A program made the position numbers and the translations under genes. From the NCBI GenBank assembly GCA_947311845.1, contig CAMZMU010000052.1:136911733-136975732 (forward strand): a stretch of 64,000 nucleotides of DNA. The letters run 5' to 3'. Numbering within the stretch: the first letter of the stretch is position 1; each line of letters starts with the position of its first letter. Source of the DNA: Poa pratensis (lineage: Eukaryota; Streptophyta; Magnoliopsida; Poales; Poaceae). Positions 32,649 through 41,957 of the stretch are shown here, in pieces. Below the pieces are notes generated by a model. That model was given only the letters and a program-made list of their open reading frames with translations, had not been told where the DNA came from and made no database searches.

Positions 32649-35363
32649 CTACTCGGACCACTTTAGCCACTGTGGTACGGCTGGTACTATGGCATTAACA
32701 GCCTGATTGCGTCGTCGCAACTTTTGCTCCCTTCTTGAGGTATTGACCACAATTGTGTGATACTGACCCAACTGTTTTGGGAATTGTGGCTGGTCTGGCT
32801 GTGGATTTGGGACAGCGTTGTTGTTATTGCCTCCGCCGTGGTTGCCTCCCTCATTGTTCTGATGATTGTTATTTGCATTGAGCGGTTGCCCATCCTTCCA
32901 CTTTTTATAATGATAGCACTGTGCCTTTGTGTGGTTGGGTGGTTTTCCATCTTTTCCCACGTAGATGTTGCACGGGCGGTTAAAAACCTCTTCTAGGTTA
33001 ACTGGGTGGAAATTTCTTCCTCTGCCGCTGCTTTGCTTGTAGTGAGTGTTTGTATTTCCGACTAATCCCGAGTTTCCTTCTTCGTTTTTGCGCTTGTTGT
33101 AACTCGCATTAGCGTTGCTAGCTGTCTGCTGTAGCGGTTTGTTACTAGCATTCTTTCCCTTGCCAGTATTTTCCTCCTCTTCTCCATCAGATGTGTCCCT
33201 GGATTTGTCCGAGCTGGCATACTTGTTGGCTGCCGCCATTACCTCGCTGAGGCTCTTGACTTTGTCCTTCATGCGACCTAGTTTATGGACCAGCGGCTCA
33301 AACTTACAATGTTTCTCCATAACAAGGACTGCTGAACTTGGTGGTATGTTGTCCGAGGAATGTATGATTTCTGCGACCCTTCTCATCCAGTGGCGACTCG
33401 ATTCGCCTTCCTTCTGTATGCAATGCTCAAGGTCCTCTATACTACAGAGTCGCTTGCATGTTCCTTAAAAATTCTTGATAAAAGCTTCCTTCATCTCATC
33501 CCAAGAGTTTATTGAGTTTGGCGGCAAGTTTTGCAACCAGATGTGAGCTGCACCTTCTAAAATCATGTTTAGGTATCGGGTACAGATCTCTTCAGATGCG
33601 TTGAGGATGCTCATGTCCATATCATAATTGTTGAGCCAAGTAACAGGATCCATGCTTGCGTTGTAATTGGCGACCTTGCGGGGTCCTTTGAAGTCTGCTG
33701 GAAACGGTACAGACCTGATTCTCTCGCTAAAACAGACTGGACCTTTGAGTCGCGACGATAAATTGGACGGAACTGGCCTTCCTACTGGATTTGTCATCAC
33801 GCGCGGCTGTACAACTTCTGCGGGTTGAACTTGCGGAGGCTGATTTTGGGCCGCCGGCGGGTTTTCTCTCTGCCGCCTTGCCGAGCTTGAAGTCGCAACG
33901 TGTGGCGACTCCGCATGGATGCTTCTCTCGGCCGTAGCTCTGCTATTATAAGGGGTGGAGTGCAGCCGTCCCGCGTGTTCAGACATGTTTGCTTGTTGGA
34001 TTACTGTTGTGATTAGCATCTCGATGACGCGTCGCGCCTCTCTATCCATTGGTGTATTCCCTGCCGGTGCTAACCTGGCCAAGATGTTCGTAGCCGCAAA
34101 AAGATTCTCCACTGGGCTAACATAGTGTCCTTGCGGCGTGTGAAACCTTTGAGGCTGCTGCGGTGGCTGCTGAACAAAGGTTGGTTGTGGCAGCGGTGGG
34201 GGCATGATGGCCCTGTTATTGGCTTGTACCATGGCCCTTGATCCAGGTGCCTCCGCTGCTATTGGTGCTGCGAAGGTCGGAACTGCCGGTGCGACTGATG
34301 TTGTTGCAATAGTCTGGACTGCGGGCGCGGCTAACGGCGCCACAGTTCGCATAACCACGACAGATGGTGCCGGGTGTGAAGGTATCGCGACTGATGGTGG
34401 TGCGGCTTCTGACCACACGACTGGACGCTCCGTATGGGTGATTGCCGATGGGATTGCGTTGGGTGGTGCCATGGCTACGGGCGTGCCAATCGCGGGGCCC
34501 GTTGTCATAGGTCCAGGGGTAGGTGATTGGAATAGTTCCATGGGGTTTACCATCCCTGGCTATAGGCGACTCGCATGGCGCCTGTGTGGCAAGGTGCCCA
34601 ATCCTCCTTGCAAGGCGCTGGTGTCCTCAGCCAGCCGCTGTTGTTCTTGTCGGAGGCACTGTTCCTCGCGTGCCAGCCTGGCCCTTTCATCTGCGATTCT
34701 CTAGACTTCATCATACAGTCCGATCCTGGTAGCTTCCAACTCTGTTACTCTGGCAGCCGCGGATATTGGTGTGAGCAACACACTGCTTTGCGGTACCGCA
34801 GCCGTTACTCCGGGAGACGGTCTTGGCCCTGTTTCCGTGATCGCAGCTTTGGGTGGGGTCTCCCTGTTTACGACTCCTAAGGCCGCGACTCCTGGTGTAG
34901 CCGCAACTGATGCCGCGACTTGTTCTACTGCTTCTGGCGGGGTGGGAGCCAAACTGCCTGGCGGCATGCCCAGCCCTTCCTCTGTTTCCATGGTCCTGTA
35001 GACCCCTTCCGCGTGCTGATCTCCTACGGATGGCGAGCTACCACCCCTGGGGTTTCCACATAGCCTCTCTTCGAGGACATATTCGATGGATTGACCTTCT
35101 TCGTCTTCCAGGGGTAGCGACTCATGGTTGACAGATTCTTCTTCTTGGTCCATCGTTACAGCGACTCCTTCTGAGTCGCCGTGTTGCGAGGGATCTTTCG
35201 ATTCGCCGTCGATGAAGCCGACGAAAACATGAACAGATCCAAACGGGATGATGTGGCCGGTTTCCAGGTAATCAGCTTCCGGCCCCCAGTTTGAATCGTC
35301 GATGAGGGGCGTGCCGTCAACCGTGATGATACGGCCAACAGCAAGATCTTCGACTCCTTTCAT
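32649..35363 (-). pseudogene. gag of element E, one frame with point stops
   Basis: From MKGVEDLAVGRIITVDG (35,363) the same frame runs to the protease with no frame change. It is broken by TAG (34,701), TAG (34,560), TAA (33,465) and TAG (32,649). The order is an acidic N-terminus, a Pro/Ala-rich middle, a capsid-type core with YNASMDPVTWLNNYDMDMSI and AHIWLQNLPPNSINSWDEMK (33,660-33,500), a linker rich in Asn/Gly, and a CHC-like segment (CNIYVGKDGKPPNHTKAQC). Each stop can arise from one C-to-T or G-to-A change. Confidence 0.88.
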
Positions 35364-35405
35364 GGATCCTGCGCAGAACGTGACGCTCTTGACAGCAGGC
35401 CCAAC

Positions 35406-35923
35406 TGTTGTGGGTTTGTCACGTCAGGTGTCATAGATAACTTCGTAGGTGTGGGATTACGCGAGTCAAGCATCTCCGAGCTTGGGATCGCAGGAGTAAA
35501 GATCAACACAGATTTACCCAGGTTCGGCCCCCTCAATGTGATGTAAAAGACCTACTTCCTGCCTACCCTAGATTGGTATTGATATGATATTCGAGGTGTT
35601 ACAATGGAGGCGATCCGATCTAGTACTCACCGTATGAGCTAGGGTTTACGGGCTTGACCCCCTCTAAGTCATGCGAGTCCCCTTTATATACACAGAGGCT
35701 CGTCAGGTTACAAAGGAAACTTTCTCCACAAGGAATATATCAGCAGGATCCTACAAGGAGACTATTTAGTCCTTACGTCTTCCAGGATACGTCTTCTAGA
35801 TCCTTCTCCTTGTGGCGGTTCAATACTGGGCTCGCTCCCATGTGGGCTTTTGCCCGTGCGAGTAAAGTAAGTCGCATCTGTAAACATGGGCCGCGGGTTA
35901 ATCCAAAAAGTATTCCCCCGACA
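35406..35923 (-). repeat. 5' LTR of element E
   Basis: Right LTR (518 bases), next to the gag start. TATA box in minus orientation near 35,690. Followed by the target duplication GGGTT. Confidence 0.93.
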
Positions 35924-36480
35924 GGGTTAGCGACCCAATCCGATTTCTTGATCTCTCGAATGAATTTTGCGTCTAATAATCTATCGACTTCTTCTCCAAT
36001 AGCTACGCGTTTCGGCTCAGAGAACCGGCGCATTGTTTGCTTCACAGGTCTTGCGTCTGGAAAGAGTTGGAGAGAGTGCTCGGCGAATTCCTTGGGAATA
36101 CCTGGCATGTCAGCTGGACACCAGGCGAAGATTTCCCAGTTCTCATGGAGGAATTCGACGCGCGCGCCTTCCTATGCGGAGTTTAAACTTGATGACACGT
36201 TGACCATCTTCGTCGGGTCTGTTGGGTGGACCTGGTGCGATCTTGTGTCGTTTGTTGCGCTGAAAGCGGCGTCGGGTGCCTGCTTCTTTGTTTCAGGCAA
36301 TATTGTGCGATCGTTGGTGAAAGAGAGCTCCTGGAGTTGTTCTTGCATCCCAAACATCTCAGATATTTTACTGAACTCTCTATCGCAGCTGTCAGAGCGC
36401 TGGAAGTTGCCCTTCACGGTGATGATTCCCTTGGGTCCCGGCATCTTTATCATCAAGTAGGCATAGTGCGGGACCGCCAT
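35924..36480 (-). pseudogene. Reverse transcriptase N-terminus and linker, element C
   Basis: Reading leftwards: a linker with MAVPHYAYLMIKMPGPKG, then MPGIPKEFAEHSLQLF, ARPVKQTMRRFSEPKR, EVDRLLDAKFIREI and SDWVANPV. It stops at E's target duplication and resumes at 27,147. Confidence 0.88.
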
Positions 36481-36560
36481 GAACCGAGCAAACGTCGGGC
36501 GTCCGAAGATTCGTGATATTGTGACTTCCAGTCGACAACCTCAAAGTCGATCTTCTCCGA

Positions 36561-36760
36561 TCAAAAGTTTTCCAGCTCACCGAAGATGACTGAGAGTTGT
36601 AGCATCCCGAGTGGCAAGACTGCTTTGCCTGAGACTATGCCATGGAAGGTGGTGTCCGATTTCGGGTAGTTCTCGACTGATTGATTCATCTTGCGAAGCG
36701 TGTCCGCAAATATGATGTTGATTCCACTTCCTCCATCCATGAAGACTTTGGACATGACGT
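36561..36760 (-). pseudogene. Protease of element C
   Basis: Short open frame with the active-site loop VFMDGGSGINIIFADTL and TTFHGIVSGKAVLPLGML, ending in a stop after GELENF. The pattern is the same as in element E (DGGSN) and element D (DGGAG). Confidence 0.85.
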
Positions 36761-36814
36761 AGCCACCGATCTGGGCGTTGCGTACCAGGGCAGCGTGACC
36801 TGGTCACACCACGG

Positions 36815-38720
36815 CTAGGGGTGATCTTCGCGAGAGAACGTTATGCTTGTTTCGGACCCCTTCAGGTATTCGGGTACTGCCGGAGGCGCCATGACGGCCA
36901 TATTGACCTGCCGAGTGATCAGCTTCTGCTCCCTGTTGGTTGGCCTCCCCTTCTGTATCATGTTCATCTGTCCACGAGCCTCAGGGTACCAGTCCGCCGA
37001 GTCCGCCGGGGCTTCTAGGCGGGCTTGATGGTGTACCGCGCCCGCCATGTGCGCAGTTGGGCCTGCTGGTGGAGCAGGAGGAGGGGGAGGTGGTGGAGGG
37101 GCACCTCCTTTTGCTGCTGCACCTGGAGCTGTTTGTAGGCATTTTATGTACGCGTTTGTTAACCTGGTGAATTTTCTGCAATCCTTTACCAGGTGGCTGG
37201 AGTGAAGCTTGCCATCTTGGCCTTTGAAAATGTGGAACCTGTATTCCTCGTCCAGCTCTTGATCACCCGAACCTTCGGGCGAGTCATCACGACGCTTGCG
37301 CCACTCTTGTTTGTGGTACCCGTCTCTGTGCGCCCCGTAGTCACGGCGATCATCCTGGCGGCCCCTGCCGCGATCATCCTGATGGCATGCGCTGCGGCTG
37401 CGATCGTCGCGGGTGTCGACGTAGCCAGCCGCCACAAGTTCGACTCCGTTTGGGTCGTTGTAGTGGTGGGATTTGCGTTTGCGTCTTCTGTCATTGCCAC
37501 GGCCGTCTCTTAGGCTCCAATTGCCGTGGTTGCCGTTGCCACGTGGTGACTCGTGGTGCTCCCGCACCAAGTCTTCTCCGTCCGCCCATTCATTGGCTAT
37601 TTTCATGAGTTGTGCTATGGACTTTGGCTTTTGGCATCCTAATGCTTCCCGGAAATCATGCCTGGCGGCTCCTGCGATGAACGCATCGATTGCCCTGTCC
37701 TCCGATACCACACCCACAGAGTTGCACATCGTCGTCCATCGTCTGATTTATTCTCGCAGCGACTCGTCTGATCGCTGCCTGCAGGCTTGCAACTCCGCGA
37801 ATGTCGCCGGTCGATCGCATGTTGCGAGGAAGTTTTTGATGAAGTCCTCCTGGAAGCGTTCCCAGGAATTGTATGAGTTTTCGGATAGGATTTTCAGCCA
37901 GTCCCGCACAGTCCCCGACGGCATGAGCTGGATGTACTGCATTGTTGTTGTTGTTGTCGAGCCTCGTTGACAGGAGACTGCTGTCTTGTAATCCTCCAGC
38001 CAGGACGACGGTTCCTGCCTGCCGTCGAACTTGGGTGTTTGAGATGTGAGCCTGAATGTTTTGGGCATTTTTGTCTCACGGATGCGTCGGGTGAAGCATA
38101 GCGCCCCACAAGGCTCCCACTCCTCGTCTGAGTATGAGTCGCTACTTCGAGATCGTGTGGATCTTCTGCTTCTGCCCCTACTAACTCGACGTTGCGTCAT
38201 GACATCACGGCGGTCTCCAATCACCTCGTGCTGTCGAGTTCCACGTTGATCACGTCCTGACCGGTCTCGGTCTTCATGGGTGGCGACTGCGCGGTCGCGG
38301 TTATCTCTGGTCCGTAACTCTCATCGCGGGCTGGCCTCGCGACAGGATCTACTTCCTTCGGGACGCTCGTCGACTGTGACCAAGGCTCCACCCGCCATGT
38401 GGAGCGACCTGATTTGCTGGCGATGCAGGGCCACGTTCGGGTCGTTATCTGGGGATTGTGTCGCTTTCAGGTATGTGGCCACCGACATGAGGGCTCTCTG
38501 AGCTATTTTGGGGATGGGGATCCCGTCTTCGTCATGTGTCATGAACGACACGTCCAGATTGCGGGTCAGTGCCGCACTCTCGCTTCCTATCAGATCGCGA
38601 GTGGTGTTGCGTCCTTCCAGAGGATTGGACAAACGACAGCTCGGCACGTCGCGCACTCGATGCGCTAGCAGCCTTCTTGCGCTCGTCAAGGGTTGCCTGC
38701 AGGTTCTTCAGCCTCAAATC
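36815..38720 (-). pseudogene. gag of element C, frameshifted
   Basis: N-terminal segment near 38,717-38,532 (RLKNLQATLDERKKA). The capsid core is in a second frame (38,224-37,748) with PKFDGRQEPSSWLEDYK, MPSGTVRDWLKILSENSYNSW and FQEDFIKNFLATCDRPATF. A C-terminal frame (37,729-36,815) has AIDAFIAGAARHDFREALG, Arg/Asp-rich repeats, HLVKDCRKFTR and a proline run. Three frames are needed and one stop (after RSDESLRE) separates the last two. Confidence 0.88.
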
Positions 38721-38723
38721 CCA

Positions 38724-39180
38724 TGGTTAGGCACCTAGGGTTGAGATCGGGAAGGAGATTTGGTAGCGCTGGCGGTGACTACGGCTGACAAGCAAGATTT
38801 ACCTAGGTTCAGGGCCCTCGTGTGGAGGTAACACCCCTACGTCCTGCCTGTTTGTTTATTGATGTATGCGAACAGTCGAGCTACAATGGAGTCCCGGCGA
38901 GATGTCAATCTCGCTAGGGTTTTGGGGGCTATGGTATTGTGTGTCCAGATCGGCGGCCCTCCTAGCCTTTATATAGGAGGCTGGGTCTCGAGGATTCGCA
39001 ACCAACTTGGTTTACAAGAAAGGTAAGTCTAAACCGACCCTATCTACACTTGTCTTGGAGCGTACTCCTCCTTCGTAGGCCCCGGACTCGATCCCTTATT
39101 GGGCCTTTTTGCGGGTCCTGCTCCTTGTACGTGCACCAGGTATCCTCATAGTGGGGCACCCGAAAGGTAGGCCCATGTCA
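38724..39180 (-). mobile_element. 5' LTR of element C (Tat-type gypsy)
   Basis: On the minus strand it begins TGACATGGGCC at 39,180 and ends CTAACCA at 38,724 (457 bases), with TATA box TATATAAAGG near 38,972. It abuts Harbinger-derived sequence at 39,181, so C was inserted into that transposon. C spans at least 9,962-39,180; its 3' LTR must be left of A and outside the window. Confidence 0.85.
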
Positions 39181-40867
39181 CCGCACCACCTCTCCCCCTC
39201 CGCCGCACACATGCAGCTAGGAAGACCACCATCTCGCCCCTTCCACGTCGCCGGTGCTGCCTACTCCCCTCCGTCGTGATCTAGCCGCAAGGACGACTCT
39301 CGGGGCGAAACGCGCCCACCCCGCCTGCTAGGTGTTCGGCGTTTTGTCCGACCTAGCCATGGACTCCGACGGTGAGGAGATGCTCGCCGAACTGTTGGAT
39401 AAGGAAGCCGACGCCGGCTTAGATGATGAAGAATATTTGCTGATCCTCACCTGCCTTGCCGGCCTGCTCGCAAACGACGAGCGACCGCAGCGTGGTGGCT
39501 CGGTGCCCGGTCGCCGCAAGAGCAAGTCGAGGCAGCGCTACGAAGGCTACTGCATCCTCTACTCCGACTACTTCACCGATGAGCCCCTGCAGGACGAGGC
39601 TGTGTTTCGGCGCCGTTTCAGGATGAAACGGAAGCTCTTCCTCGACATCATGCATGCCATCAAGGAGTTCGATGCTATTGATTGCTTGCATACGGTGCTC
39701 CCGCTGATTCGCGGGATGATTATATGCGCATGTCTGAGTCCACTGCTATTGATTGCTTGAACAAGTTCTGCCGGACAGTGGTTGCAGTGTTTGGGCCAAC
39801 CTACTTGCGATCACCCAATGCGGAAGACACTGCTCGGATCCTAGCTTGCAATGAAGCAAGAGGCTTTCCTGTGATGCTTGGAAGCATTGACTTTATGCAT
39901 TGGGCATGGAAGAACTGTCCATTTGAATGGCAGGGGATGTACAAACGCCACAAAGGAGCTTGCAGTGTGACTCTTGAGGCCGTGGCTACACATGATCTAT
40001 GAATTTGGCATTCCTTCTTTGGTATGCCAGGAACTCACAATGACATCAATGTTCTGTAGTGCTCGAATGTCTTCGGCAAGCTTGTTGAAGGTCATGCTCC
40101 CCCAGTGAACTACGAGATCAATGGGCACCAGTACACAGAGGGCTACTACCTTGCAGATGGCATCTACCCAAAGTGATCAACATTTGTGAAGACAATCTCC
40201 AACCCTGTGTCAGGAAGCGCGAAAGCTTGGTTTTCCAAGTTGCAGAGGCTTCCAGGAAGGATGTTGAGCGGGCATTTGGTGCGCTGCAGTCTCGATTCAC
40301 TGTTGTCCGGTACCCAGCTCTGACTTGGTCGAAAGCTAATATGTGGGAGGTGATGAACCGTTGTGTGATCTTGCATAACATGATCATTGAGAGTGAGCGG
40401 GATGATCCGGTGGCTGACACTGATGAGACATACTACCGACAGGGTCCTCTTACAGATGTAGATCACCAGGTGCCGGCAACATGGGCAGCCTTCCTCGCTA
40501 TGCGCTAGGAAATTCGAGACCCTGTGATGCATACATAACTGCAGAATGATCTGGTGGAGCACTTGTGGACGCGCAAAGGCAATGACAATGCCTAGTTTGA
40601 TTTGTTCTATTTATTTGCATTGTTGAACTAGTGTGTAGATTTGTATGTTGAACTATTTTTAGTGTGAATTTTTATGTCGAACTATATAAAAAAATAATCT
40701 GTCGGCGTTTTATGTGAAATTTGAGCAAAAATCGCCGCCTGGGGGCGGACTGGGTTCCACGGCTAGGAATCGGCGCCCCCAGCATGCCGAATAGCGCCAT
40801 TCGCCCCCACGTAAGCCAAAATAGCGCCGGAAAACGGTCTGGGGAGGGCCAACGACCGGAGATGCCC
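39181..40867 (+). mobile_element. PIF/Harbinger transposon, right part
   Basis: The right end carries a terminal sequence that reads GGGCATCTCCGGTCGTTGGC from outside inwards, followed by TAA (40,868-40,870), the three-base target site expected for this superfamily. GC-rich subterminal motifs (GGGGGCGG, CGCCCCC) lie between 40,735 and 40,830. The left end is missing because element C is inserted at 39,181. It carries a broken transposase. Confidence 0.82.
39359..40508 (+). pseudogene. Harbinger-type nuclease/transposase pseudogene
   Basis: It starts MDSDGEEMLAELLDKEADAG (39,359). The DDE_Tnp_4/HARBI1-like order follows: YCILYSDYFTDEPLQDEAVF and FRMKRKLFLDIMHAIKEF, a frame change with loss of a short segment near 39,680, then [32 protein letters not shown] and [16 protein letters not shown] (first Asp). 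Next come GMPGTHNDINVL (second Asp), [10 protein letters not shown] and DVERAFGALQSRF (Glu). TGA near 40,000, TAG near 40,058, TGA near 40,175 and a further frame change disrupt it. The three catalytic positions survive, but no full product can be made. Confidence 0.88.
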
Positions 40868-40870
40868 TAA

Positions 40871-41957
40871 GTCTAGTTGGCTTGTCTCTCTACGAATTCA
40901 AGGATTTCTCTCCACGAATTTATGCACTGTTTGCTTAAACAACACTTGTTGATTAGTTCCTGTCTTGGCTGATCCCTTCATGGCTCGTGATTGTTCTTTC
41001 GATCTTTTTCCAGGGAAAGAAAGGATACACTAACTTCTTGGATGATGTAAACAATCTTCCATGTGTGAGATCATATTATCAGTATCGTTAACAGGGAATC
41101 ACCATGGGTTTGTACCAACCACGCTGCATCTCTTCAGGAGAAGCAACGGTAGTATAAGGAAGTTTGTACTGGAGGCATAGAGTAAGATGGTAATTAAGAT
41201 GTGATTTCTAAGGTTTATTTATTTCGGTCATTTAGATTGAAGCTCAAACATTAACAAATCCGAGATTAAGGAAATAAGTTTATTCAAGTTCAGCAAATAA
41301 CGTTAACATGCTGAGGTATAGTACTGCTATATGATTTGGGGGCCAAACTGAAAATCATAGTATAATGTACCATCTACCGTACTACCGTAGCCCTTTGCCT
41401 AATTATGTCATCGCATTTGTTTGAAAACGTAACTCTTGACTAACATCTCCCAACATTGAATCTACTCGTTTTTCAGAAAGATCCATTCGTGTCGTCTTGT
41501 CCTTGTCGCTTGCCAGAGAGTTCCAGGGTCGACAGCATAAATAGATGGTGATCAATACGTTTATACAAGCAGTTGCCCAGGTGGAATTCCCAAGCTGCTA
41601 CTATCCAAATGCAGTACAACAAGGATTATAAGTGTGGATCATAAAAATTGGTACTCCCACCGATCGTTATTGGTTGTCGTGACTACTCTACAAATTTGTA
41701 CTAGCTTAGTGTTGTTTGACGACAACCTTTTCAGACCGGAGGTAGTACCTTGTTCCCTTACAAAACAAACGAGAAACTTGCCGAGATTATCCGCAGCAGT
41801 TTGTCATCCGAATCTCAGAGTTAGATTACATCAAGTTTCCAACGAGAGGTTATTAGTAGTACTATAAGCACTGGATCGTATGCATGTTCTGAACTATCGG
41901 TTAGTTAGTGGTCATCTCCAAAAAGTTGCCGATTAACGTCACATCAATAGTGCGCGC
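40871..41957. other. Intergenic, downstream of the PotD-like gene
   Basis: AT-rich sequence with no supported gene; its only recognisable feature is the small MITE listed next. It includes the 3' flank of the minus-strand PotD-like gene. Confidence 0.6.
41654..41745. mobile_element. Degenerate Stowaway-like MITE (92 bp)
   Basis: The ends read CTCCCACCGATC and, on the other strand, CTACCTCCGGTC, an imperfect terminal inverted repeat. Both ends are flanked by TA. The CTCCCTCCG-like terminus and TA target site are typical of Stowaway (Tc1/mariner) elements. Called from the ends only. Confidence 0.55.

Larger units (their letters stand above)
27153..35923 (-). mobile_element. Element E: non-autonomous gypsy-type element, 8.8 kb
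   Basis: LTRs at 27,153-27,669 and 35,406-35,923 (517 and 518 bases) are flanked by the duplication GGGTT at 27,148-27,152 and 35,924-35,928. I counted about 15 differences between the LTRs. On the minus strand it holds gag and protease only (35,363-32,004). On the plus strand it holds an antisense gene (28,040-31,099). Nothing resembling RT, RNase H or integrase occurs between them. The polypurine tract (CTTGGGGGCTAA on the minus strand) abuts the left LTR. I could not match the sequence inside the 5' LTR to a known tRNA. TATA boxes (TATATAAAG, minus strand) are in both LTRs. Confidence 0.93.
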
